Assembly (NCBI GenBank): GCA_024543015.1
Contig: JAMXCY010000023.1
Span: forward strand, 1-10,191
Source of the DNA: Candidatus Omnitrophota bacterium
GTDB taxonomy: Bacteria; Omnitrophota; Gorgyraeia; JAFGHF01
Direction: 5' to 3'
DNA length: 10,191 bases
Numbering within the stretch: the stretch's first letter is position 1; every line of letters starts with the position of its first letter. A program made the position numbers and the translations under genes. Positions 1 to 7,165 of this stretch are shown in pieces. The notes beneath the pieces are model-generated. The model ran no database searches and was not told the DNA's origin. It saw only the letters and a list, made by a program, of their open reading frames with translations.

Positions 1-1697
1 AAGGCCATATCCGAAGAATCTACCTCGTGATAAGAACCGTCGTAAATAATCACTTTAAGGTCCACTAACGAATAACCCGCTAATGCCCCTTCGGACATCG
101 CTTGCTTTACTCCCTTTTCTATTGAAGGCACGTAATTTTTCGGTACTGCTCCACCGAATATCTTGTTCACGAATTCGAAGTTTCCTCCTGGTAAAGGTAC
201 CAACTCCAACCATACATCGCCATACTGTCCCCTACCACCAGATTGTTTTTTATACTTACCCTGAACCTTACAACCTTTAGTAATTGTCTCTTTATAGGCA
301 ACCTTGGGCACCCCTAAATCTACCTCTACTTCAAACTTCTTCTTCAGCCTATTTACCATTACGTCCAGATGCAAATCTCCTATCCCTGAGATAATCAGCT
401 CTTTGGTAACTTGATCGCGCGAGATTTTAAAAGTAGGGTCCTCATTAGTTAATTTAGTTAAAGCCCCGGAAATCTTTTCTTCGTCACTTCTGGATTTAGG
501 TTTTACTGAAGAGGAAATAGCCGGCTCAGGAAACACTATCGGCGCAAAGATGACTGGCTCTTTTTCAGTGCATAAACTGTCTCCGGTTAAGGTGCCTTTT
601 AGTTTAGCCACGGCCGCAATATCACCGCAAGAAACACTATCTACGGCCTTCTGTTGTTTTCCTTGTAAAAGATAAACCTGACCAATCCTCTCTTTTGTCC
701 CTTTTGTGGCGTTGTAGAATCCTGCGTTAGAAGACAAATTTCCGGAGAAAACTTTAAACAGAGTAAGCTGGCCCACATATGGGTCTAAAATACTTTTAAA
801 TACCTGGGCGCTGAAAGAGCCTTCTGCACTCATTTGGACCTGTTTAACTTCCTTAGTCTTAGGATCCTCTGCCTTCGGTGCTTCTCTATCCTTGGGAGAA
901 CTCAAGAGCTCAACTATTGACCCCAGGGTCTCTTTTACTCCAATCTCTTTGGTTGCGGCGCCACAAAAAACAGGGACAATCTTGCCGGATAAAACAGCAG
1001 GTCGAAGAGCCTTCTGCAGGGCTTCAGGAGTTAGTTCTTCTGCTTCTAAGTATTTCTCTAAAAGAGCATCGTCTGACTCAGCAACTGCTTCTATAAGTTC
1101 TTTACGCAGGCCCTGGGCCCTGGTCTTGTTTTCTCCATCAAGCTTATCCAGCGCGCCTTGATTCAATAAATCTACTACTTCCTTAAAAGAGGCTTCAGAA
1201 CCTAAGGGAAACTGAAAAGCCAGACACTGTTTACCCAGGCGTCCTTTAATTTCATCAAGGACACTTAAAAAGTTAGCGTTTTCTTTATCTAGTTTATTGA
1301 CAAATACCACCCGGGGCAAATTACGCTGATTCAACAGCTCCCAGACTCGCTCAGTGCCTACCTCTACACCGCTGGCCGCATCAACCAAAACTAACCCTGA
1401 GTCAGAGGCTGCTAAAGAGGCAACTACCTCACCGATGAAATCGGCATAGCCAGGGGTATCTAAAAGATAAACCCGGGCACCATTGTAGTTAATGTGTAAG
1501 ACTTTGCTGTTGATGGTGATTTTGCGCTCAATCTCATCTGCATTATAATCGCACATACTTGTGCCGTCATTGACTTTGCCTAAGCGGGTATTTGCCCCAG
1601 TAGCATAAAGCATCGCGTCTATAAGCGAGGTTTTGCCGGCGCCGGAATGGGCCACTACTGCTACGCTGCGAATTTTGTCAGTATCTACCTTGAGCAT
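1..1697 (-). CDS. Elongation factor G-like GTPase (EF-G2 type), 3' end outside window
   Basis: Translational GTPase related to EF-G, which drives ribosomal translocation; the EF-G2 subfamily has a less certain role. The frame is open from the ATG at 1697 to the window edge (565 codons of a usual ~690), so the end of domain IV and domain V are missing. Visible motifs are the P-loop AHSGAGKT (residues 16-23), ERKITI in switch I (57-62), DTPGYADF (80-87), NKLD (134-137), and the domain IV signature QSGGRGQYGD, followed near the edge by DSSDMA. Two positions differ from canonical EF-G: Tyr replaces the catalytic His of DTPGH, and Lys replaces Gly in ERGITI. The AHSGAGKT and DTPGYADF forms are, from family knowledge, typical of EF-G2/FusA2 rather than the main FusA. 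A strong Shine-Dalgarno lies just upstream. It follows fmt by 27 bases and is probably cotranscribed. The family is clear; whether it translocates, recycles ribosomes or protects them cannot be told here. Confidence 0.93.
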   Translation of the reverse strand, partial: MLKVDTDKIRSVAVVAHSGAGKTSLIDAMLYATGANTRLGKVNDGTSMCDYNADEIERKITINSKVLHINYNGARVYLLDTPGYADFIGEVVASLAASDSGLVLVDAASGVEVGTERVWELLNQRNLPRVVFVNKLDKENANFLSVLDEIKGRLGKQCLAFQFPLGSEASFKEVVDLLNQGALDKLDGENKTRAQGLRKELIEAVAESDDALLEKYLEAEELTPEALQKALRPAVLSGKIVPVFCGAATKEIGVKETLGSIVELLSSPKDREAPKAEDPKTKEVKQVQMSAEGSFSAQVFKSILDPYVGQLTLFKVFSGNLSSNAGFYNATKGTKERIGQVYLLQGKQQKAVDSVSCGDIAAVAKLKGTLTGDSLCTEKEPVIFAPIVFPEPAISSSVKPKSRSDEEKISGALTKLTNEDPTFKISRDQVTKELIISGIGDLHLDVMVNRLKKKFEVEVDLGVPKVAYKETITKGCKVQGKYKKQSGGRGQYGDVWLELVPLPGGNFEFVNKIFGGAVPKNYVPSIEKGVKQAMSEGALAGYSLVDLKVIIYDGSYHEVDSSDMA

Positions 1698-1701
1698 TAC
1701 T

Positions 1702-1707
1702 CCTCCT
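1702..1707 (-). promoter_or_regulatory. Ribosome binding site of the EF-G-like gene
   Basis: The minus strand reads AGGAGG followed by AGTA and the ATG at 1697. This is the strongest Shine-Dalgarno in the window and fixes the start codon. It lies in the 27-base gap after the fmt stop codon, so initiation here does not depend on coupling to fmt. Confidence 0.85.
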
Positions 1708-1724
1708 CTGTCATTTTAATTTTG

Positions 1725-2663
1725 TTATTTGACATTACCCAGTTTCATGCCTATTCTTATCTTGTATCCTAAAATAAATTCGTTCGCTGGCATCTTTTTC
1801 TTACCTTCTAACTGAACAACGGTAAGTAAAAGTTTGCTTTTACCTGTCTGCACTAAAATACCTTTTTTCTCAACAGCTGTTATTTCACCCGGGAATTTAT
1901 CTTTCTTACTTTCGATAACCTCACTGGTCCAGATTTTTAAGAGTTTATGCTCAAAATAAGTAAAAGCGCCAGGCCAGGGTTGTAGTCCTCGGATCCGATT
2001 ATGAATTTCTAAAGCGGAACTTCTCCAATCTATCCGGCCATCCTCTTTCTTTAACTTAGGAGCAAATGATACTTGAGCTTCATCCTGCGCTATCAGCTTT
2101 GCCCTGCCGCCGGAAATTAAATCTACTGTTTCAACAACTGCCTCAGCGCCAATTTTAGCCAGTTTCTCCGTTAAGCTCACAGCGGTATCCGAAGCCAATA
2201 TAGTTGTTTTCTTCTGCAAAATCATCTCTCCTTTATCCATGTATTCATTCATTTTAAAAATCGTAACGCCGCTTTCTTTCTCACCCTTGATAATGGCCCA
2301 GTTAATCGGTGCCGCCCCCCTGTATTTGGGAAGCAGCGAAGCATGTAAGTTTATAGCATAGTTGGCCGGAATTTGCAAAATCTCTTTTGTTAAAATCTGA
2401 CCGTAAGCGGCAACTACAAACAGCTCAGCTTGAGCCTTTTGCAAAGAACGAATAAAATCAGCATCCCGTAAATTTGCCGGCTGAAGAAGCGCCAAACCTT
2501 TTTCTTGAGCAAAAACCTTTACCGCAGAAGCAGTTAAAGATAACCCCCGTCCCCTTGCTCTGTCTTTGGCTGTGACTACACTTAAGATTTGATGTTTACT
2601 TAAATGAAGCGCCCTTAAAGCAGAAACCGCAAAATCCGATGTACCAAAAAAGACTATTTTCAT
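1725..2663 (-). CDS. fmt: Methionyl-tRNA formyltransferase
   Basis: Cytoplasmic enzyme that formylates initiator Met-tRNA using 10-formyltetrahydrofolate. The protein is 312 aa, close to the family norm of ~310-320. The N-terminal Rossmann formyltransferase domain covers about residues 1-200 and the OB-like tRNA-binding domain about 205-312. The catalytic triad is intact: N105 and H107 in INLHASLLPKYRGAAPI, and D143 in MDKGEMI. KLKKEDGRIDW and GLQPWPGAF mark the start of the C-terminal domain. The RGRG loop (37-40) that contacts the tRNA acceptor end is present. The frame extends two codons further to a TTG at 2669, but the ATG at 2663 gives the usual MKIVFFGT start and sits 9 bases from GAAGGA, whereas the TTG would be only 3 bases from it, so the ATG is preferred. 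It is probably cotranscribed with the EF-G-like gene. No def gene is adjacent, although def often accompanies fmt. Confidence 0.97.
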   Translation of the reverse strand: MKIVFFGTSDFAVSALRALHLSKHQILSVVTAKDRARGRGLSLTASAVKVFAQEKGLALLQPANLRDADFIRSLQKAQAELFVVAAYGQILTKEILQIPANYAINLHASLLPKYRGAAPINWAIIKGEKESGVTIFKMNEYMDKGEMILQKKTTILASDTAVSLTEKLAKIGAEAVVETVDLISGGRAKLIAQDEAQVSFAPKLKKEDGRIDWRSSALEIHNRIRGLQPWPGAFTYFEHKLLKIWTSEVIESKKDKFPGEITAVEKKGILVQTGKSKLLLTVVQLEGKKKMPANEFILGYKIRIGMKLGNVK

Positions 2664-2691
2664 TGACAAAATTCCTTCTTTTGTTTAAAAT
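2663..2691 (+). promoter_or_regulatory. Sigma-70-type promoter for the TPR gene
   Basis: A perfect TTGACA -35 box (2663-2668) is followed by a 17-base spacer and TAAAAT (2686-2691), a five-of-six match to the -10 consensus. Transcription would start near 2698, only about 11 bases before the TPR ATG and at the first base of its Shine-Dalgarno, so the leader would be extremely short. The -35 box overlaps the fmt start codon on the other strand. The boxes are read directly; promoter activity is inferred. Confidence 0.55.
2673..2678 (-). promoter_or_regulatory. Ribosome binding site of fmt, deciding the start
   Basis: GAAGGA on the minus strand ends 9 bases before the ATG at 2663 and only 3 bases before the in-frame TTG at 2669. 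The spacing favours the ATG. Confidence 0.6.
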
Positions 2692-2697
2692 AACCCT

Positions 2698-2703
2698 GAG
2701 GTG
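2698..2703 (+). promoter_or_regulatory. Ribosome binding site of the TPR gene
   Basis: GAGGTG is followed by five bases and the ATG at 2709. This supports that start and the reality of the only plus-strand gene in the window. Confidence 0.7.
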
Positions 2704-2709
2704 ATTATA
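2704..2709 (-). promoter_or_regulatory. Candidate -10 box for fmt transcription
   Basis: A perfect TATAAT on the minus strand lies 40 bases before the fmt ATG and would start transcription near 2697. No convincing -35 box is found 16-18 bases upstream. A second candidate is the extended -10 TGTTATAAT on the minus strand at 2752-2760, inside the TPR coding region, with a poor -35 (TTCGAA at 2775-2780). fmt faces away from the plus-strand TPR gene, so unless priA transcripts read through that gene it needs a promoter here. Either box could serve; neither is certain. Confidence 0.3.
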
Positions 2710-3317
2710 TGAGTCTTGAGCAAAGCTCTTTGCCCCAACCGGCAAAAGAATATTATAACAAAGGTTTATTCGCTTTCGAAAAGAAAAATTATGATTACGC
2801 TATTGAGTTATTTGCTCAAGCCCTAACACTGAAAAAAGATTTTGCTGATGCCCGTCATTACCTCAGACTCTCGGAGCAGAAAAAATTTCAAGAAAACCCA
2901 CCTCCAACAGTCCTGGTTCTGCTGAACAAGATTAAAAACCTACCCTCCCTCCTGAAAGCACTGATCTGTGATATAAAGAACAAACCCGATTGCGCTATTG
3001 ACGAATACGAAAAAATTCTCAAAGCCGAACCTAACAATACCTATATTTTAACTCGACTTGCCCAGGACCTATTAAAAGAGAGAGATGCCAACTCCGCTCT
3101 GAGAACCTTTGAAGAAATAAAATTAATCGACCCCCGCAATATCGTTGCCTTAAAAAACCTGGGCCAACTCTATTCCCAAATGGACAATTACGCCCTGGCC
3201 CGGCAATGCTATGAGAGTATCCTCAAAGTCCTGCCTCATGATCCTGAAGCTGAAAAAGGCATTAAAAACCTGGACGCCCTTGGCGCAATCAAAGAAAGCT
3301 TCGGCCAATCTGAATAA
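2709..3317 (+). CDS. TPR-repeat protein of unknown partner
   Basis: A 202-aa protein made almost wholly of tetratricopeptide repeats, helix-turn-helix units that bind other proteins. One TPR is clear at about residues 12-45 (YYNKGLFAFEKKNYDYAIEL). A proline-containing linker with an amphipathic stretch follows (about 58-90). Three further TPR-like units lie at about 79-110, 111-144 and 145-178, with the AxxxYExxLxxxP pattern repeated. No signal peptide, transmembrane segment or enzymatic motif is visible, so a cytoplasmic scaffold or adaptor is likely. The gene has its own Shine-Dalgarno and promoter-like boxes and is the only plus-strand gene here. It sits between priA and fmt and ends 7 bases from the priA stop in convergent orientation. 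Its location gives no firm clue to function, and I do not recognise it as a named family. That it is a real gene is well supported by the repeats and the start signals. Confidence 0.88.
   Translation: MSLEQSSLPQPAKEYYNKGLFAFEKKNYDYAIELFAQALTLKKDFADARHYLRLSEQKKFQENPPPTVLVLLNKIKNLPSLLKALICDIKNKPDCAIDEYEKILKAEPNNTYILTRLAQDLLKERDANSALRTFEEIKLIDPRNIVALKNLGQLYSQMDNYALARQCYESILKVLPHDPEAEKGIKNLDALGAIKESFGQSE
2720..2746. repeat. Two overlapping short inverted repeats at the start of the TPR gene
   Basis: GCAAAG-CT-CTTTGC (2720-2733) and TTTGCC-N6-GGCAAA (2729-2746) share their middle arm, so the two pairings exclude each other. A third, shorter pairing GAGC-AAA-GCTC (2718-2728) overlaps the first. 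They cover codons 4-13 of the TPR gene and the region upstream of the possible fmt -10 box. They could be an operator, an mRNA structure, or chance. Confidence 0.35.
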
Positions 3318-3322
3318 GTATG

Positions 3323-3353
3323 CCTTAAATAGGGTCAACATCTATTTTTAAGG
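3323..3353. terminator. Weak hairpin between the converging TPR and priA genes
   Basis: CCTTAAATAG (3323-3332) can pair with CTATTTTTAAGG (3342-3353) as ten base pairs with a two-base bulge and a nine-base loop. It covers the priA stop codon and lies 6 bases past the TPR stop. The stem is AT-rich and neither strand has a clear T-run after it, so it is at best a weak bidirectional terminator. It is listed because no other termination signal is visible between the two genes. Confidence 0.25.
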
Positions 3354-5343
3354 GAACTCCTTTATATCTTCTGTAGTCCTTAACTACCCGTCTTAAAAGT
3401 TTAACCAATCGAGGCAGGCTGCTTCCTTTCAGTAACACATTCCAGTGAAATCGTCCTCTAATTTTAGAAACTGAAGCCGGCGCCGGACCCAAGACCTGAA
3501 TATCTTTAGTAAGCTTTTTTTTGTTAAGCCTTGCGGATAAATCACAGGCTATATCTTCTACCTTCTTCTGCTGGGGGCTGCGCAAAGTTAGGCTGACAAT
3601 ATGCGTAAAAGGAGGAAGATTAAGTTCCTTGCGGCTCTTTATTTCCTGGCGATAGAACTGATGGTAGTCGTGTTTAATGCTGGCAACAAGTGCATAGTGC
3701 TCCGGGACATAGGTCTGGATGATTACCCGGCCGTGCACCTGGCCCCTTCCGGCTCGGCCGGCTACTTGAGTCAAAAGATCAAAGGTGCGTTCTCCCGAAC
3801 GAAAATCCGGTATATTCAAAGCTGTATCTGCTGAAACAACCCCCACTAAACTCACCCCCGGAAAATCCAAGCCCTTGGCAATCATCTGAGTGCCAACTAA
3901 AACATCGATCTTACGTTCCTTAAAAGAGTTTAGAATTTTGCTGTGGGCATCTCTTTTGCTGGTAGTGTCCAAATCCATCCGGGCAATCCGAGCCCCAGGA
4001 AAAAGACGGTGCAACTCGCTCTCTACTTTTTCAGTGCCCAGGCCAAAATAGCGCAGATAATTAGAATTGCATTGCGGGCAAATCTGGGGCAGCTCCATTT
4101 GGTAATTGCAATAATGACAGATTAGCCTCTTGGTAGCGTAATGGTGGGTGAGTGAAACATTACAGCGTTTGCATCTAGCTACATAACCGCATTTAAAGCA
4201 ATTAATAAATGTGGAAAAGCCGCGCCTATTCAAAAAAAGAATCGCCTGTTCACGCCTTTCTAAAACCTGGCGAATACTAATCTCTAAGGCGCGAGAAAAG
4301 ATATTCGCTCTTTTCCTTCTGACAGCTACTTCCTGACGCATATCAACAATATTAACTTCAGGCAAATCTCTTTCAGTTACCCGCTCGGGCAAAGTTAAGG
4401 ATTTTATTGTTCCTTGCTTAGCGCTATAAAATGATTCTAAAGAAGGTGTTGCGCTGCCTAAAATGACTGTGGCACCGGCTAATTTTGCCCTAAAGATAGC
4501 TACCTCCCGGGCATGATAGTGCGGCGAGGCATCTTGCTGCTTATACGTATTTTCATGCTCATCATCCAAAACAATCAGTCCTAAATTCTTAAGCGGCGCA
4601 AATACAGCTGAGCGGGCGCCAATGACAATTTGGGCCTGCCCCAACTTAGCCCTGCGCCACTGGCGAGCCCTTTGGCTGGGCAAAAGTCCGCTATGTAAAA
4701 GCGCTACAGTTTGCCCAAACCTCGAGCCAAATCTCTCCACAGTTTGGGGAGTAAGCGATATCTCCGGCACAAGAACAATACTACTTCTGCCTTGAGCAAG
4801 CACTTCTTTTATAGCTTGTAAATATACTTCTGTTTTTCCGCTGGCGGTAATCCCGTGCAAGAGGAAAACCTGATGGCTCTTCCTTTTAATACTCTTTGTA
4901 ATTGCGCTTAAAGCCTGCTTCTGTTGAGGGGATAAAAAGATTTCTTTCTGCCCGTGTTTTTCTCTTGAGGCCTGCCAATCCAAAATAGGTTCGGGCGTCT
5001 CTTTAATCGGTCTTTTTCTCTTGCGTACATTGGCAGGACAGGCAGCCTCAATGACCTCCCCCCAGCCGACACAATAATAATCAGCTACCTGACGGGTTAG
5101 CTCTAACATCTGTTTATCTAAAAGCGGCTCTAGGTCAAGAATACTTTTCACCGCTTTGATGTTTTTAATCGCTGTTTTATTCAGAAAGCCTACCACATAC
5201 CCAATCTTAAGGCGCTGGCCAAAAGGTACCTCAACGCGCTGGCCAATCTTGATAGTTTCTTTAAGTTCATCGGGAATACTGTAGGTAAACGCCTTATCTA
5301 GCGGTAAACCTAATACAACTTGCACATATTTCTTGGCGGTCAT
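3325..5343 (-). CDS. priA: Primosomal protein N' (PriA replication-restart helicase)
   Basis: PriA is a 3'-to-5' superfamily 2 helicase that recognises abandoned replication forks and reloads the replisome. The 672-aa protein has the N-terminal fork-binding domain (about 1-105), Walker A GITASGKT (164-171), GSATPS (296-301), and eight zinc-binding Cys in four CxxC pairs (382/385, 391/394, 409/412, 422/425). QVAGRAGRG (527-534) is helicase motif VI, and the protein ends in IDVDPI. Walker B reads LDDEHE (259-264), where PriA normally has DEEH, so the usual catalytic Glu is replaced by Asp. The ATG at 5343 overlaps the uracil-DNA glycosylase stop by four bases (ATGA) and begins the family-typical N-terminus; an upstream in-frame TTG at 5382 would add 13 residues and a long overlap and is rejected. 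No strong Shine-Dalgarno is seen, so translation is probably coupled to the gene before it. Confidence 0.97.
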   Translation of the reverse strand: MTAKKYVQVVLGLPLDKAFTYSIPDELKETIKIGQRVEVPFGQRLKIGYVVGFLNKTAIKNIKAVKSILDLEPLLDKQMLELTRQVADYYCVGWGEVIEAACPANVRKRKRPIKETPEPILDWQASREKHGQKEIFLSPQQKQALSAITKSIKRKSHQVFLLHGITASGKTEVYLQAIKEVLAQGRSSIVLVPEISLTPQTVERFGSRFGQTVALLHSGLLPSQRARQWRRAKLGQAQIVIGARSAVFAPLKNLGLIVLDDEHENTYKQQDASPHYHAREVAIFRAKLAGATVILGSATPSLESFYSAKQGTIKSLTLPERVTERDLPEVNIVDMRQEVAVRRKRANIFSRALEISIRQVLERREQAILFLNRRGFSTFINCFKCGYVARCKRCNVSLTHHYATKRLICHYCNYQMELPQICPQCNSNYLRYFGLGTEKVESELHRLFPGARIARMDLDTTSKRDAHSKILNSFKERKIDVLVGTQMIAKGLDFPGVSLVGVVSADTALNIPDFRSGERTFDLLTQVAGRAGRGQVHGRVIIQTYVPEHYALVASIKHDYHQFYRQEIKSRKELNLPPFTHIVSLTLRSPQQKKVEDIACDLSARLNKKKLTKDIQVLGPAPASVSKIRGRFHWNVLLKGSSLPRLVKLLRRVVKDYRRYKGVPLKIDVDPI

Positions 5344-6029
5344 TTTTTCAATTCTTTCATAATCTTTTGCATATCCTGCCAAACTAATCTTTTAGCGCCA
5401 GGGTTACGTAACAGGTAAGCTGGATGAAAAGTAGGCATTACCTTTATCCCGCGAAAATCCAGGAATTTGCCTCTTAATTTTGTAATTGCTAAGTCTTGAT
5501 TGAGAAGTACCTGGCAGGCAAATTTACCTAAACAACAGACAACCTCTGGATTAATAACTTCTAATTGTTGCCAGAGGTATTCCTGACAGGCCGCTATTTC
5601 TGTAGGCAGGGGATTTCTGTTTTCTGGCGGGCGACATTTAAGAATATTACAGATGTAAACATCTCTGCGTGCCAGGCCCATAGCTTCGATAATCTTGGTC
5701 AAGAGCTCACCCGCCCGGCCTACAAAAGGAAGGCCTTGAATATCTTCATCTCTTCCCGGGGCCTCCCCTACAAATACAAGCCTTGCTTTAGGGCTTCCGT
5801 TGCCAAAAACAGGATTTTTCCTGGTTTTATAAAGAGGACATAACTTACAGTTAGCCACTTCATTGCGCAAGCTCTCTAGAGACAAACTCTCCGCTAAGGG
5901 CCTTACCCCGTCACCGTGCACAACTGTGGGGTTTAGATAAAACTCCTCTATCCCGGCTAAGCTCTCGGCCTTCATATAGCCTTTAAGTGAGCGGATGATT
6001 TCCCGTAGTTCTTTGTTTATCTCTTCCAT
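5340..6029 (-). CDS. Family 4 uracil-DNA glycosylase with 4Fe-4S cluster
   Basis: Removes uracil from DNA, the first step of base-excision repair after cytosine deamination. In the 229-aa protein the four cluster-ligand Cys fit the family pattern: C61 and C64 (CKLC), C132 (LKCRPPENRNP) and C148 (15 residues apart from C132). The active-site motif is GEAPGRDEDIQG (88-99) and the late motif is PTFHPAYLLRNP (199-210). The KRRIH loop that marks UdgX is absent, so ordinary family 4 activity is expected. About 55 residues precede the first Cys; they begin as a charged helix and have no catalytic motif. Extended versions of this kind are common in bacteria and are often annotated as related to phage SPO1 DNA polymerase. 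GGAAGG lies 6 bases before the ATG, and the start shares one base with the previous stop (TAATG). Confidence 0.96.
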   Translation of the reverse strand: MEEINKELREIIRSLKGYMKAESLAGIEEFYLNPTVVHGDGVRPLAESLSLESLRNEVANCKLCPLYKTRKNPVFGNGSPKARLVFVGEAPGRDEDIQGLPFVGRAGELLTKIIEAMGLARRDVYICNILKCRPPENRNPLPTEIAACQEYLWQQLEVINPEVVCCLGKFACQVLLNQDLAITKLRGKFLDFRGIKVMPTFHPAYLLRNPGAKRLVWQDMQKIMKELKK

Positions 6030-7165
6030 TATCTACCTTCCGTATAATTATTTGCTAAGTTAACGATATCGTCTGAGGAATTGGGATGAGCCAGGCGAAA
6101 AGCATTTTTACGCATCTTCTCCAATTTGTCCGGAGTTTTAAGCAATTCCTCAACCGCCTTTTTGACTTCCCGGGGCCGGTCAATCCTTATTGCGGCGCCA
6201 TTTTTAACCAGCAGGTCGCAATTCTTACTCTCCTGTCCGGGAATGGGTGAAATAATAATCATCGGTAACCCACTGGCTAAAGACTCCGAAGTAGTCAACC
6301 CCCCGGATTTAGTAATAATTACATCGCTGGCAAGCATCATCTTGTAAAGCTCAGACACAAACCCAAATATTTTCGCATTTAGTTTTAACTCGACAGCTAC
6401 ACCTTGCATCTGGGCAAGCAACTTTTTATTACGGCTGCAAACTACCAGCAGTTGCACCTTATCTCGAATTTCAGGTTCTAATTCATTCAGACTAAATACT
6501 AATTCTTTTATCGGCCCGACGCCAAAGCCGCCCCCCACAACCAGAACAGTAAACAGCCCTTGTTTTAGTCCTATCTCTTTTACTAAAGCCGTTTTGTTAA
6601 ATTCTTTTAACGGCGGCTCAATAGGAATCCCAAGCACCCTTATTTTCTTTTCCGGAATCTTTCTTAAAGACAAGTCTTTTTTGGTGTCTTCGCTGGCCAC
6701 CACAAAAATATCTACGTCTTCTGATTCCCAGAATGTATGCGCACCGAAATCGGTAACTACGGAAATTAAAATAGAATTAAGCTCATTCTTTTTCTTTAAA
6801 GCGGCTACGACCTCGCTGGCGAAAAACTGCGTGGAGATTACCACCCGGGGTCTTTCTTTCTTAAGGAACTGAACAAACCTTTTAGCGAAAAAGTGATTGT
6901 TTATCCGCCTTAAAGGCTTAACTAAAGCATAAAGTGCCCTGTTTTCCAGGGCATAATAGATAGCTGCCCAAACAGGCGAGAGAAAACGCACTAAAAAGAT
7001 ATAGATATTAGGATAAAAATTCTTAAACCAGGGGTTAGTATAATCAAGGCAGTCAATCAAGACTACGTCCTTCTCTTGAGCCTTACGTTTAAAGGCCTCA
7101 AACACTGCCTCTGCGGCGCGCTTATGCCCTGCCCCCGCCTTCGCATACACAATTAATACTTTCAT
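6029..7165 (-). CDS. GT28 glycosyltransferase, MGDG synthase/diacylglycerol glucosyltransferase type
   Basis: Probably transfers a sugar from a nucleotide sugar to a membrane lipid such as diacylglycerol, at the inner face of the cytoplasmic membrane. The 378-aa protein has the GT-B fold seen in MGDG synthase, UgtP and, more distantly, MurG. The N-terminal lipid-acceptor half contains YAKAGAGHKRAAEAV (7-21) and TDFGAHTFW (138-146). The nucleotide-sugar half contains GGGFGVGPI (211-219), GFV (268-270), TKSGGLTTSES (285-295) and PGQE (309-312). An aromatic segment around 50-75 may dip into the membrane, as in relatives. It is not MurG: the N-terminal half matches the MGDG synthase group. Sugar and acceptor cannot be read from sequence. 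Its start overlaps the gmhB stop by four bases (ATGA), with AGGA about 9 bases upstream. Confidence 0.88.
   Translation of the reverse strand: MKVLIVYAKAGAGHKRAAEAVFEAFKRKAQEKDVVLIDCLDYTNPWFKNFYPNIYIFLVRFLSPVWAAIYYALENRALYALVKPLRRINNHFFAKRFVQFLKKERPRVVISTQFFASEVVAALKKKNELNSILISVVTDFGAHTFWESEDVDIFVVASEDTKKDLSLRKIPEKKIRVLGIPIEPPLKEFNKTALVKEIGLKQGLFTVLVVGGGFGVGPIKELVFSLNELEPEIRDKVQLLVVCSRNKKLLAQMQGVAVELKLNAKIFGFVSELYKMMLASDVIITKSGGLTTSESLASGLPMIIISPIPGQESKNCDLLVKNGAAIRIDRPREVKKAVEELLKTPDKLEKMRKNAFRLAHPNSSDDIVNLANNYTEGR

Noticed and set aside
878..1161. Two overlapping plus-strand open frames inside the EF-G-like gene
   Set aside because: They are shadows of a well-conserved minus-strand GTPase, with no recognisable protein features.
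2664..2669. Longer fmt start at a TTG, adding two residues
   Set aside because: The Shine-Dalgarno would be only 3 bases away, and the family begins at the ATG two codons later.
3150..3341. Minus-strand open frame opposite the end of the TPR gene
   Set aside because: It lies antisense to clear TPR repeats, has no ribosome binding site, and overlaps the end of priA in another frame.
5344..5382. Longer priA start at a TTG, adding 13 residues
   Set aside because: It would overlap the uracil-DNA glycosylase by 43 bases, uses a rarer start codon, and the added residues are not part of the PriA family N-terminus. The ATG at 5343 forms a standard ATGA overlap.
5565..5843. Plus-strand 92-residue open frame antisense to the uracil-DNA glycosylase
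   Set aside because: The minus strand here encodes conserved cluster ligands and active-site motifs; the plus frame shows no family resemblance.
5340..6029. UdgX, the uracil-crosslinking relative
   Set aside because: The KRRIH loop with the crosslinking His is absent.
6029..7165. MurG as the identity of the GT28 enzyme
   Set aside because: The N-terminal half has the GAGHKRAAEAV and TDFGAHTFW patterns of MGDG synthase-type enzymes, and no murein genes are nearby.
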